Notes: a model not told the origin generated them from the sequence alone. Counted from the stretch's first letter, positions 16,206 to 24,215 are shown. The stretch: DNA of 64,000 bases from Parvibaculum lavamentivorans DS-1 (GCF_000017565.1 NC_009719.1:2215001-2279000), one strand, 5' to 3'. Numbers and translations: made by a program.

Positions 16206-16352
16206 CCTTTCCCTGTCTCAAAGACGTACCGACTACATGAAAACCATCGGCGCAAACCGCGTCATGTTCGGCACCAACTGGCCAATGCTCTCGCCGAAGA
16301 AACCTGAAAGACCTCGCGAGCCTCGGGCTCAGCGAGGCGAAGGGTGAGGGGC
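16206..16352 (+). pseudogene. Decayed amidohydrolase C-terminal fragment
   Basis: In the plus frame from 16231 the DNA reads DYMKTIGANRVMFGTNWPML, the conserved late motif of amidohydrolase-2 family enzymes. After SPKKP the frame breaks; the next frame continues LKDLASLGLSEAK, the expected family ending. No start or upstream domain is present. It is therefore a 5'-truncated, frameshifted remnant, and it sits exactly where the accessory island begins. Confidence 0.65.
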
Positions 16353-16405
16353 CTTCAGATCATCCCCGGCTTACCCGCACCCAACACACCTTCGCCGCAC
16401 AGCTA

Positions 16406-16443
16406 AGTGTTGTAGTTCTTGACAACACTCCCCAGTGTTGTCA
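16406..16443. promoter_or_regulatory. Inverted-repeat operator of the toxin-antitoxin pair
   Basis: TGACAACACT (16420-16429), CCCC, AGTGTTGTCA (16434-16443) form a perfect 10-bp inverted repeat; a third half-site AGTGTTGT is at 16406-16413. TTGACA (16419-16424) within it is a consensus -35. It ends 11 nt before the toxin GTG, ideal for autorepression by the antitoxin. Confidence 0.7.
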
Positions 16444-16454
16444 TCCTGACCAAC

Positions 16455-16736
16455 GTGAAAGCAGAATTGCTCTATCGCGCCCGCACATATTTCCGCGACG
16501 ACGCTTTCGCGGAGGCGGTACTTTGGAAGCTGCCCGCGCCGCTCAAGGGCAGTTCCCATTCCTTCAAGTACCGCCTTGCGCTCGTGATAAGCGACGAATG
16601 CGTCCTGCGTTACGATAACGAGGCAGGCAAGGGCGATCACCGCCATATTGGCGAGCGGGAAGAGCCCTATGAATTCGTCGATCCCGAGACGCTGCTTGCC
16701 GACTTTTCCGCCGATGTCGAAAGGATGCTCGAATGA
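16455..16736 (+). CDS. TumE-like toxin (DUF6516)
   Basis: A 93-residue protein of the DUF6516/TumE type: KAELLYRARTYFRDDAFAEA, WKLPAPLKGSSHSFKYRL, LRYDNEAGKGDHRHIGEREE and PYEFVDPETLL. The His- and acid-rich KGDHRH block is the family hallmark and the probable active site. TumE is the toxin of the TumE/TumA system (family knowledge). The GTG at 16455 has no clear Shine-Dalgarno and lies about 31 nt from the TTGACA, so the mRNA may be leaderless. The stop overlaps the antitoxin start by 4 bp. Confidence 0.78.
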   Translation: MKAELLYRARTYFRDDAFAEAVLWKLPAPLKGSSHSFKYRLALVISDECVLRYDNEAGKGDHRHIGEREEPYEFVDPETLLADFSADVERMLE

Positions 16737-17089
16737 CCACGTTGCGAGTGAGGATCGGAGACTTCTCCGACATGAAGTCGGGCTTCCTGCAAGCCTGGAA
16801 GGAAGCGGGTGGGGGCAAGCGCGTGAAGCCCCGCCACGAACTGATCTTCCGCTCCTATGAAGACATGCACCGCGTCCTCTCGCCCGCACGCCTCGAAGTC
16901 GTGAAAGCCCTCGCGGGCCAGGGCCCGCTCAGCATGCGCGAAGTCGCCCGCCGCATCGGCCGCGACGTGAAAGCCGTCCATGGCGACATAACCGCCCTCA
17001 TCAATTGCGGCATGATCGACCGCACGGAAGAAGGCGTGAGCTTTCCCTATGATCGTATCCGGCTGGACGTGGATATTGAGGCGGCGTGA
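16733..17089 (+). CDS. TumA-like HTH antitoxin
   Basis: A 118-residue DNA-binding protein. A winged HTH (about residues 50-108) reads LSPARLEVVKALAGQGPLSM, REVARRIGRDVKAVHGD, ITALINCGMIDRTEEG. This is the HVO_A0114-like regulator type that partners DUF6516 toxins as TumA. It starts within the toxin stop (ATGA). It is expected to neutralise the toxin and to bind the inverted repeat upstream of the operon. Confidence 0.78.
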   Translation: MTTLRVRIGDFSDMKSGFLQAWKEAGGGKRVKPRHELIFRSYEDMHRVLSPARLEVVKALAGQGPLSMREVARRIGRDVKAVHGDITALINCGMIDRTEEGVSFPYDRIRLDVDIEAA

Positions 17090-17410
17090 AAAAAGGCCGG
17101 GCGTGAATTTTCGTGTGTAGTTCGGTAACGACGGGGCCGCTTTGTTACCGTTTGAACGACCCGCCGTCGCAAATGCCTTGCTCTCAGGCGGTGCGCTTCA
17201 GCCCGAATGCTGCTTTTCAACAGAATTTCAGGAGGTTGCACGAGCAGCGGTTACCAGCAATGATTGTGCTTGGGGATTGGGTGGGGGCAAACTTGCAAGT
17301 TTTGCGACTGAAAAGGCTTGGCAGCCATCGCTTTGCGATGGGTAGTTCCGCCGTGGGCGTTTTTCACATCGGCAAGGAGGTCTTGGCGATAGTTCGCCAA
17401 GGCTATTTCC
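17090..17410. other. Intergenic leader of the defence operon
   Basis: This 321-bp gap has no convincing gene; an open frame (17113-17418) has no family resemblance. It contains CGGTAAC (17123-17129) and GTTACCG (17144-17150), a 7-bp inverted repeat with a 14-bp spacer that could be an operator. It ends in a strong Shine-Dalgarno and hairpin. GC content drops visibly from here to about 21 kb. Confidence 0.5.
17374..17400 (+). promoter_or_regulatory. Strong Shine-Dalgarno followed by a hairpin before the effector start
   Basis: AAGGAGG (17374-17380) is followed by TTGGCGA (17383-17389), TAGT, TCGCCAA (17394-17400), a perfect 7-bp hairpin. The effector ATG is at 17411, 30 nt from the Shine-Dalgarno in linear sequence but about 12 nt if the hairpin folds. 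TTG 17384 could instead start an 11-codon leader whose stop overlaps the ATG. Confidence 0.45.
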
Positions 17411-18607
17411 ATGTCTGATGGTCCACACTTCTCTAAAGTGTGCGCTGGCGGAGAGCCCCGGCTCGATGTGCTGTTTGTTCACGGCCTCACTGGCGACCCT
17501 CGCGAAACCTGGACTTCCGGAGGACCTGAACAGGAATACTGGCCCAAATGGCTGTGCGAAGAGCTAGAGGGGGTGTCGGTATACGCTCTGGGATACCCTT
17601 CTAGCATCTTCGGAAAATGGGCCAAGAAGGAGATGAATCTCCACGAGCGGGCAGGCAATATGCTAGAGCATCTTGCCGCCAACGGTATCGGAGCTAGACC
17701 GATTGCCTTAGTCGGCCACAGTCTTGGCGGCATCCTTGTCAAAGAAATGCTCCGCGCATCCAACGAATGTGCTGACAGGGATTGGCAAGCGATTGCTGCG
17801 CAAACCCGTCTCGCCGTCTTCATGGCAACGCCGCACAAGGGAGCCTCACTGGCTTCGGCGGTAAAGCTTATTGTACCGCGGCTTTCTTCCACGCATGTGG
17901 ACCTTTTAAGCAACGATAGTGGCTATCTGACTAGTCTCAACCAAGCCTATCGCGACTTCGCGAACGGTGCGGGTATCGCAACCGTGGCCTACTATGAAAA
18001 ATATAAGACCAAAGGCTCTAGCGTGATCGTTCCAGAAGACAGCGCTGACCCGGGGGTCGGAGCCACGAGGCCGGTGGCGGTCGATGCTGATCACATCTCA
18101 ATTTGCAAACCGGCAAAACGGACCGATCTCATTTACGTTTCATTGTGCCGTCACTTGAAGGCTGTTCTGCAGCAGTGTTCCATGTCGGCGGGTGAAGACG
18201 GCGCTCTCGATTCATTCGCCTCGGACGATTATGGCACAAGTTCCGAATCGGATCGTCGAGACCTGCTGCAAAAGCTGATCGATGCGGGGCGAGAACACGA
18301 ATATCAGAAAGCCAACAGCCTCCAGAATAAATTCGCGCAGCGTTATTACAAGCTGGGCTTACATACCGACGCCAAAACTAAAAGCGATGCGGTGCTGGCC
18401 GCAGTCGAGCAACGTTTTTTTACGCACGTCTACGGCGGAAAAATCTGCAAGGGCGCGACCGACGAAGAAATTGCGGCTGCTCTGCAAGTGCATGTCATTG
18501 ATCCATTGTGCAGCGGTACAGGAAAGGATCATTTGAGCCCGACCGCGATTTTGCAGGCGCTCTACTTTCTCACTGAGCAATGTTACATTCAGTGGGACGC
18601 AGCATGA
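17411..18607 (+). CDS. ABC-3C/Lamassu-like effector: lipase-type alpha/beta hydrolase with C-terminal adaptor domain
   Basis: A 398-residue two-domain protein. Residues 17-250 form a SERAC1/PGAP1-like alpha/beta hydrolase: oxyanion strand LFVHGLTGDPRETW, nucleophile elbow G102-H-S-L-G-G (Ser104), conserved ATPHKGA and likely catalytic His228 in DADHISI. Residues 260-398 form a separate helical domain (DLLQKLIDAGREHEYQKANS, later DPLCSGTGKDHLSPTAI) in the place of the C-terminal effector domain of ABC three-component systems. The next two genes (middle component and ATPase) overlap head to tail. Inferred role: a lipase or esterase effector that attacks host membrane lipids once the ATPase senses invading DNA. 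Confidence 0.75.
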   Translation: MSDGPHFSKVCAGGEPRLDVLFVHGLTGDPRETWTSGGPEQEYWPKWLCEELEGVSVYALGYPSSIFGKWAKKEMNLHERAGNMLEHLAANGIGARPIALVGHSLGGILVKEMLRASNECADRDWQAIAAQTRLAVFMATPHKGASLASAVKLIVPRLSSTHVDLLSNDSGYLTSLNQAYRDFANGAGIATVAYYEKYKTKGSSVIVPEDSADPGVGATRPVAVDADHISICKPAKRTDLIYVSLCRHLKAVLQQCSMSAGEDGALDSFASDDYGTSSESDRRDLLQKLIDAGREHEYQKANSLQNKFAQRYYKLGLHTDAKTKSDAVLAAVEQRFFTHVYGGKICKGATDEEIAAALQVHVIDPLCSGTGKDHLSPTAILQALYFLTEQCYIQWDAA

Positions 18608-19113
18608 GCAGCCGTCTCTGGTACCCGCAGCTTGATGTTTACGACGCAATCCGGCGGATTGGCGGACTACTAAGCTTTTGGAGCACGGATGCTGCGCCGT
18701 CACCGGAGCGGCTGTTCATCGCCGATTTCTATCTCGCCAATCCCCCACTCCTCCACAAGACGCACATGACTCGCGAAGTACGGAAGGAATTTACCGGACT
18801 TGGAATCCCGCGTCCGGAGAAAGCCTTCATCAGCTATCCGTCTCCTCCGATCCTGTTTCAGAAAATGGACGAGGTTCAGCGCCAAGCGTTCAGAACGCTA
18901 ACGGGCAAAGGCCTAATTGATTTACCGAAGCTTGAGAAAGGTGCGGTAGCGGCCTCTGCCGCAGGTTTTGAGCTTTTTGAAGATCGGTTCGTACCACTCT
19001 TTGGCGACGCCGAAAGCCAAGTCGCCAAATTCATCGCGCGTTCGTTTGCGCTTGCAGACACTGACATTGGTGCTTTGCGTCGGAGCACTGGTCTAAGAAG
19101 GGTGGTCCGTTGA
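18604..19113 (+). CDS. ABC-3C middle component (LmuC-like)
   Basis: A 169-residue protein whose ATG overlaps the effector stop (ATGA) and whose stop overlaps the ATPase start (TTGA). It is predicted to be mostly helical with a winged-helix look (FRTLTGKGLIDLPKLEKGAV, AAGFELFED). No enzyme motif is seen. The position between an effector and an SMC-like ATPase, the size and segments such as SPERLFIADFYLANPPLL fit the middle component of ABC three-component systems, thought to bridge effector and ATPase. The assignment rests on context more than sequence. Confidence 0.68.
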   Translation: MSSRLWYPQLDVYDAIRRIGGLLSFWSTDAAPSPERLFIADFYLANPPLLHKTHMTREVRKEFTGLGIPRPEKAFISYPSPPILFQKMDEVQRQAFRTLTGKGLIDLPKLEKGAVAASAAGFELFEDRFVPLFGDAESQVAKFIARSFALADTDIGALRRSTGLRRVVR

Positions 19114-21005
19114 GCTATTCTCATTTTCATATCAGGCGTCTTCGAGTGCTTCTGAAAGGAGCGTCGGTGTACGACCAGAGCTTTCATGCCGGCGTCAATA
19201 TAATCAGGGGAGAGAATGGCTCCGGCAAATCCACAATTGCCGATTTCATTTTTTATATCCTCGGCGGAGAGTTTGATAACTGGAAGACGGTGGCCGCGAA
19301 CTGCGATGAAGTGCAGGCCGAAGTCGCGACACAAGGCGGCGTGCTGACGCTCCGCAGGGAGATTGACCGTGCGCAAACCCCAATGCACGTCTTCTTTGGT
19401 CCAATGGTGGATGCGGAGCAACATGGGCTAGACGGATGGGAAACCTATCCTATCCGCAGGTCGGAAAGCCGAGAGAGCTTTTCACAGGTTCTGTTTCGCG
19501 CATCAGGTATTCCTGAAGCGCAAAGCCAAGGAGCTGCCAATATCACCATGAACCAATTGATGCGGTTACTTTACTCGGACCAGCGTACGCCGGCGGCATT
19601 TCTTTTCCGATTTGAACCGTTCGATACGCGCGAAATCCGTGAAGCGGTCGGTGATCTCGTTTGCGGGCTCAGCGTATATGAGCTGTATGAGATAGAACTC
19701 AATCTGCGCAAGCTTGATAAACAATTTGATGAAAAGAACCGTCAGTATACGGCCCTTTTGAGCGTGCTGCCACCGGATGAAGCGCTTTCGCGGGTGGAGA
19801 CAATTGATAGCCGCGTGGTCAACATGATCGCTGAATACGACAGATTGGCAACGGAGATTGACAACGTTGACGAGCTTCTCGATTCCGGTCGTGCTCAGGA
19901 GTTTATAGCGGGACAAAAGAAAGCAGCCGACGAGCTGCGGAACTACCGCAAGCAGATTGCGTTGAATGAACAAAATCTTCACATCAACGAACTTGAAGTT
20001 GCCGATCTCACCAACTTTCTCGAATATCTGGAAGATCTGGCGGAAAAATTGCCACGAGCGCAAACCTCATCAGACATCGTTGGGAATATCGACTTTACCC
20101 ATTGCCCAGCATGCCTCGCACCGCTGTCTGATAGCCTAGGGCCGGAACATTGCGTGCTGTGCGGCACCAAGACTGATCCCGAGCATGAGCGCTCCCGCTA
20201 TCTCCAGATCAAGATGGATTTGGACATACAGATACGGGAATCCCGACAGCTCCTAGAGGAGAAAAAGCGTTCTTCTGCCAACATGGAGCGCGAGCTTCGT
20301 CGGCTGCGCCTTAATTACCAAGCAGAGCTTTCCGAATACACCGTCAGGTATGAGATAAGTATCTCGCCTCGTGATAGTTTTGTCGCCGAGCGCTATCAGC
20401 GCCTCGGCCAGATTGACCGTGAGCTATCAGAGTTGACGCGGCTTCGGGAAAGAGCCCTTGAGATACAATCGCTTAGCGACGAAAAGGCTGCTTTGCAGGA
20501 GCAGATCAACAGCCTGAAGGATCGCCAGAAAGCCTTGGAAGTCGCCAGCGGGCAACGCAGAAGGCAGGCGCTGACACGTGTTTCCGAAACCGCGAAAGCC
20601 ATTCTGAAACAAGATTTGGATCGCCAAGATGAGTTCCAGAATGCTCAGAGCGTGGCCGTTAATTTTGGTGACAATTCTGTCCTTGTCGATGGCGAGCTGA
20701 ATTTTGCCGAAAGCAGCAATGTCATTGTAAAGAATGCGGTCATTCTCTCGCTCCTGCTGGCAGCTACGCAGGATAAGAAATTCTATCATCCGCGTTTTGT
20801 CTTATTCGATAACATCGAAGACAAAGGGATGGAGCAGAACCGGAGCCATAATTTCCAAGAGATCATTTTGCGGGCTTCGGAAGATGCGGAGTTGGACCAC
20901 CAAATTATTTTCACAACCTCGATGTTCAACCCATCTCTCGATGAAGATAAATACGCAATCGGGCCGCACTACACTCACGAGAACCGTACTCTTTCCGTCG
21001 GCTAA
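19110..21005 (+). CDS. SMC/Rad50-like ATPase of an ABC-3C/Lamassu-like system (LmuB-like)
   Basis: A 631-residue SMC-like ATPase with a TTG start. Walker A is GENGSGKST (34-42). Long heptad-rich helices lie at about 195-300 and 370-500. Between them sits a zinc-ribbon-like apex, Cys332-xx-Cys335 and Cys348-xx-Cys351. The C-terminal half holds a degenerate signature (NFAESSNVIVKNAVILSL) and Walker B FVLFDNIEDKG near residue 563. It is far shorter than true SMC or Rad50. In Lamassu and related systems such ATPases sense foreign DNA and release the effector (family knowledge). Codon use and GC differ from the flanking genes, indicating transfer. Confidence 0.82.
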   Translation: MSYSHFHIRRLRVLLKGASVYDQSFHAGVNIIRGENGSGKSTIADFIFYILGGEFDNWKTVAANCDEVQAEVATQGGVLTLRREIDRAQTPMHVFFGPMVDAEQHGLDGWETYPIRRSESRESFSQVLFRASGIPEAQSQGAANITMNQLMRLLYSDQRTPAAFLFRFEPFDTREIREAVGDLVCGLSVYELYEIELNLRKLDKQFDEKNRQYTALLSVLPPDEALSRVETIDSRVVNMIAEYDRLATEIDNVDELLDSGRAQEFIAGQKKAADELRNYRKQIALNEQNLHINELEVADLTNFLEYLEDLAEKLPRAQTSSDIVGNIDFTHCPACLAPLSDSLGPEHCVLCGTKTDPEHERSRYLQIKMDLDIQIRESRQLLEEKKRSSANMERELRRLRLNYQAELSEYTVRYEISISPRDSFVAERYQRLGQIDRELSELTRLRERALEIQSLSDEKAALQEQINSLKDRQKALEVASGQRRRQALTRVSETAKAILKQDLDRQDEFQNAQSVAVNFGDNSVLVDGELNFAESSNVIVKNAVILSLLLAATQDKKFYHPRFVLFDNIEDKGMEQNRSHNFQEIILRASEDAELDHQIIFTTSMFNPSLDEDKYAIGPHYTHENRTLSVG

Positions 21006-21401
21006 GAAACGGATGGAGGATAACGATTAACTTATCCCCCTGTATCCCCCTCGCCACAGACATTCCCGCCACATGGTGTTCGCGCCACAGCGGGGACAAG
21101 TGGGGCGCGGGCGGCCGGGGAGGGTGGGGACAAGTCTTGCGGGCGGTGTCTGTGCCGGCTCCGGGAGCGTCCGGAAGGGCTTCGCGCGGCGGGGATAAGT
21201 CCGTTTACAGATCAATATGACAGTCTCATGGCAGTTCGCTGACGGTGGCCCCCTCGGGGGCCACTCAGTCCGGGAAGTGTCCGTCGGAAAATGCCTCACG
21301 AAGCGGAGATAAGTCCGCCTGCGGATCAATGTGACAGTCTCGTGACGGTTCGATGACAGTGGCCTCTCCGAACCCGCTTTATCCCCGCTTGCCGCAAAAG
21401 A
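21006..21401. repeat. Two copies of a TGACAGT-triplet repeat module (114-bp offset)
   Basis: There is no gene here. GATAAGTCCG starts at 21194 and again at 21308; each is followed by ATCAAT and three 7-mers at 11-bp spacing: 21218/21229/21240 (TGACAGT, TGGCAGT, TGACGGT) and 21332/21343/21354 (TGACAGT, TGACGGT, TGACAGT). Read on the minus strand these resemble triple Pho half-boxes (CTGTCAY with 4-bp spacers). A third copy lies at 58771-58799. Confidence 0.7.
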
Positions 21402-21429
21402 AAACGGCGCGGATTGCGCCGCGCCGTTT
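21402..21429 (-). terminator. Terminator of the sigma-54 regulator gene
   Basis: AAACGGCGCGG (21402-21412), 6-nt loop, CCGCGCCGTTT (21419-21429). On the minus strand the stem ends in TTT, 29 bp beyond the stop codon at 21458. Confidence 0.7.
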
Positions 21430-21457
21430 CCCGTCTGACGAAGGAGAGAAGGTTCGT

Positions 21458-22993
21458 TCAGTTCTCGCGCACCTCGAGGCCCATTTCGCGCACCTTGCGG
21501 TAGAGCGTCGAGCGGCCGATGCCGAGGCGGCGGGCGACTTCCGTCATGTGGCCCTTGTACTTGTCGATGGCGAGGCGGATCATTTCCGCTTCGATGTCTT
21601 CAAGCTTCCTGACATTGCCGGCTTCATCCGTGATCGAGATGCCGTCGGAGAAGTTCGAGCGGGCGAAATCCGCCAGCGTGTTGGTCTGTTGCGGCTGGGC
21701 TGCGTAAAGCGGTGCGCCGGTATCCGTCGCCGCCGCTTCGCCGATGGCGTGCGGTGCATGGGTGGCGGTGGTGGCGGCCGCGCGCGGCATGGCCGCTTCC
21801 TGGTAGCCGTCCACCATGCTGGCGATCTGCGGGAAGTCGGAGACTTCGAGCATCTCGCCGTCGCAAAGCACGATGGCGCGGAAGATCGTGTTTTCGATCT
21901 GGCGCACATTGCCCGGCCATTCATAGGCGCAGAGCATCGAGAGCGCGTCGCGCGAGATGCCGACGACCGGCTTTCCTTCTTCCGCCGCGAGACGGCGGAT
22001 GAAATGCGCGACGAGTTCGGGGATGTCGTCCTTGCGCTCGCGCAGCGGCGGCACATGGATCGGGAAGACGTTGAGGCGGTAATAGAGGTCTTCGCGGAAG
22101 CGGCCCTCCTTCACCATCTGCAGCATCTCGCGATTGGTTGCCGAGATGAGGCGGATATCGACCTTGACGGGCTTCTTCGAGCCGACGGGGTCGACCTCGC
22201 CCTGTTGCAGCGCGCGCAGCAGCTTCACCTGGATGTCGAGCGGCAGTTCGCCGATCTCGTCGAGGAAGAGTGTGCCGCCGGAGGCTTCCTGGAATTTGCC
22301 GGCATGTTTGTCGGACGCGCCGGTGAAGGCGCCCTTTTCATGGCCGAACAGGATGCTCTCGACGAGGTTTTCGGGGATCGCGCCGCAGTTCACCGTCACG
22401 AACGGTTTGCCGGCGCGGTCGCCTTCGCCCTGGATGGCGGCGGCGATCAGTTCCTTGCCGACGCCCGACTCGCCTTCGATCAGGATCGGGATGTTCGATT
22501 GCGCGGCGCGCTTGCCGAGGCGGATGACCGGTGCCATGGCGGCGCTCGGCGCGATGATGTCGGCGAAGGTGAGCTGGCCGGATTTGCGTTTCTGGAGGCG
22601 GCTGATCTCGCCCGTCAGCGCGTTCACCTTGAGGGCGTTGCGCATCGAGACGTGGAGGCGTTCGGGGCTGACCGGCTTCACCACGAAGTCGGAGGCGCCT
22701 TCGCGCATCACGTTCACCACCGTTTCGATGCCGCCATGGGCGGTCAGCACGATCACGGGCAGGTTCGGCTTGTTCGGGTGGACGCGCTTCAGCACCTCCA
22801 TCCCGTCGATGCCGGGCATGACCAGATCGAGAATCACCAGCGAGATTTCCGCGCCGCCGGGCCCCTCGAGATAGGCCAGTGCCGCCTCGCCGCCATCCAC
22901 GGGGATGGCTCGGTAGCCGTCACGGTTGACGACCTCCTCCAGGATCCGCCGCTGCGCCGGATCGTCATCCACAATAAGAATGGCCTGGGTCAT
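21458..22993 (-). CDS. Sigma-54-dependent response regulator, TacA/NtrC type
   Basis: A 511-residue NtrC-family activator: receiver (1-120; Asp56 in LVILDLVMPGIDG, Lys in VVKPVS), AAA+ domain (about 150-385; Walker A GESGVGKE, sigma-54 contact loop GAFTGA, Walker B TLFLDEIGELP) and C-terminal Fis-type HTH (MTEVARRLGIGRSTLYRKV). It drives sigma-54 promoters when phosphorylated. Among alphaproteobacteria the layout resembles Caulobacter TacA. The start at 22993 is set by GAGGAACAGG. No partner kinase is adjacent. Confidence 0.9.
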   Translation of the reverse strand: MTQAILIVDDDPAQRRILEEVVNRDGYRAIPVDGGEAALAYLEGPGGAEISLVILDLVMPGIDGMEVLKRVHPNKPNLPVIVLTAHGGIETVVNVMREGASDFVVKPVSPERLHVSMRNALKVNALTGEISRLQKRKSGQLTFADIIAPSAAMAPVIRLGKRAAQSNIPILIEGESGVGKELIAAAIQGEGDRAGKPFVTVNCGAIPENLVESILFGHEKGAFTGASDKHAGKFQEASGGTLFLDEIGELPLDIQVKLLRALQQGEVDPVGSKKPVKVDIRLISATNREMLQMVKEGRFREDLYYRLNVFPIHVPPLRERKDDIPELVAHFIRRLAAEEGKPVVGISRDALSMLCAYEWPGNVRQIENTIFRAIVLCDGEMLEVSDFPQIASMVDGYQEAAMPRAAATTATHAPHAIGEAAATDTGAPLYAAQPQQTNTLADFARSNFSDGISITDEAGNVRKLEDIEAEMIRLAIDKYKGHMTEVARRLGIGRSTLYRKVREMGLEVREN

Positions 22994-23352
22994 CCTGTTC
23001 CTCGGTAGCAGAAAATCGCAATAAAGGGCCGGGGATAACCCCGCTTTTGCCCCATATTGGGCCGTATTGGTAAAGGGGCCCTTAATCCGCAGGCCAATAA
23101 TCGCCCTGTGGTGACACATGCTGGGACATTCGCCTTTTGATCCTCATTTGGTCACATATCCCACCGATTCCGCCGCGCAACAGTGTTGCCGACATGTGAC
23201 GCATAGCGCAGAACTGCGTTGTTTCCTCTGATACGGGTTGATGGTTTCTGCGGTTCCGTGCGATGAAATTGGGCTTATGAGGGCTTACCGGTGGGGTCCG
23301 GGCCACCCGTCGTATCGTCGGGGGGCAAAGCGAAATAACGACGGAGATTGGG
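22994..23352. other. Divergent intergenic region
   Basis: A 359-bp gap between divergent regulator and lipoprotein genes. It contains GGGGATAACCCC near 23031, a perfect palindrome GCAACAGTGTTGC (23177-23189) and AT-rich stretches that may hold both promoters. No gene was recognised. Confidence 0.4.
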
Positions 23353-24192
23353 ATGAAAATGATATCCCGGCTAATAGCGTTGGGTTCTTTCCTTGTGCTG
23401 GCTGGTTGCGGCACATGGACCGCCGAATCGTACCTGCATGAAGACATTCAGGGTGATTCCTTCAACGCTTGCCTGGCTCGCGAATATCAGGACAGGGCGA
23501 CTTCGGAAGCCTATGTCGATTGCAACTGGGTCGATACGGCCACGATCGTTGCCAAGGGCCGCGCTGCGGCTGCTGGCGAAACCGTTCTTCCTTTCGACCC
23601 CGCCACCAAAGGGGTTCTTTCGAGCGATCTGCCTGAGCTGCAGGACGCCCGTTCCAAGCTGATGTCCGCACTGGACAATGGCGGCCGCACCGATCGCGGC
23701 TGTGAATGCGCCAAGGCGCAGCGCTACTACGACGGTTGGGTCGAACAGGCGAGCGACAACAAGCTCGGCGTGAACGGCTCCTACTTCGGCGGCGAAGGCG
23801 GCCCGGTACAGCCGGATCGCGTGGAAGCCGAGAAGGCCGCGTTCTACGAAGCGCTCACGGCTTGCGCCCTTCAGGCGCCGTCCGGTCCGTGGACCATCTA
23901 TTTCGGTTTCGACAAGTATAACCTGACACCGGAAGCGCAGTCGGTGATCGATCAGATCGTCGCTGAAACGACCGGCCCGCTCTCGGTTATCGGTCACACC
24001 GATACGTCGGGCAGCAGTGCCTACAACCAGGCACTCGGCCAGCGCCGTGCGGACTCCGTGTCCAACGCGCTGACGGCCCAGGGCAAGGAACTCTGCAGCG
24101 CGGTTTCGCGCGGCGAGACCGAGCTTGCCGTGCAGACGGGAGACGGCGTACGTGAGCCGCTCAACCGCCGTGCGGTGGTTGCCGGCTGCTAA
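23353..24192 (+). CDS. OmpA-family outer-membrane lipoprotein
   Basis: A 279-residue lipoprotein: signal MKMISRLIALGSFLVLAGCG with lipobox LAGC (Cys19). The C-terminal OmpA-like domain (about 180-279) has the peptidoglycan-binding pattern TIYFGFDKYNLTPEAQSVID, VIGHTDTSGSSAYNQALGQRRADSV and NRRAV. The middle has paired cysteines (GCECAKAQ). It probably links the outer membrane to peptidoglycan. A strong intrinsic terminator follows, so it is monocistronic. Confidence 0.9.
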   Translation: MKMISRLIALGSFLVLAGCGTWTAESYLHEDIQGDSFNACLAREYQDRATSEAYVDCNWVDTATIVAKGRAAAAGETVLPFDPATKGVLSSDLPELQDARSKLMSALDNGGRTDRGCECAKAQRYYDGWVEQASDNKLGVNGSYFGGEGGPVQPDRVEAEKAAFYEALTACALQAPSGPWTIYFGFDKYNLTPEAQSVIDQIVAETTGPLSVIGHTDTSGSSAYNQALGQRRADSVSNALTAQGKELCSAVSRGETELAVQTGDGVREPLNRRAVVAGC

Positions 24193-24215
24193 CGCAGTAA
24201 CCGACGCCAAGATCA

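Noticed and set aside
17113-17418. 101-codon open frame before the defence effector gene
   Set aside because: No homology-like motifs and poor codon pattern. Only its last codons are of interest as a possible leader peptide.
17411-18607. Reading the effector as an ordinary metabolic lipase
   Set aside because: The extra C-terminal domain and the overlapping middle-component and SMC-like ATPase genes make a stand-alone enzyme unlikely.
21190-21363. The direct repeats as a CRISPR array
   Set aside because: Only two long repeats with an internal 11-bp periodicity, no regular spacers and no cas genes.
21030-21400. TTATCCCC and GGGGATAA strings as DnaA boxes or a replication origin
   Set aside because: They do not match the DnaA box TTATCCACA, and no dnaA, parAB or other origin-type genes are near.
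16200-21457. Integrated phage or transposon for the accessory island
   Set aside because: No integrase, transposase, tRNA target or flanking direct repeats were seen within the window.
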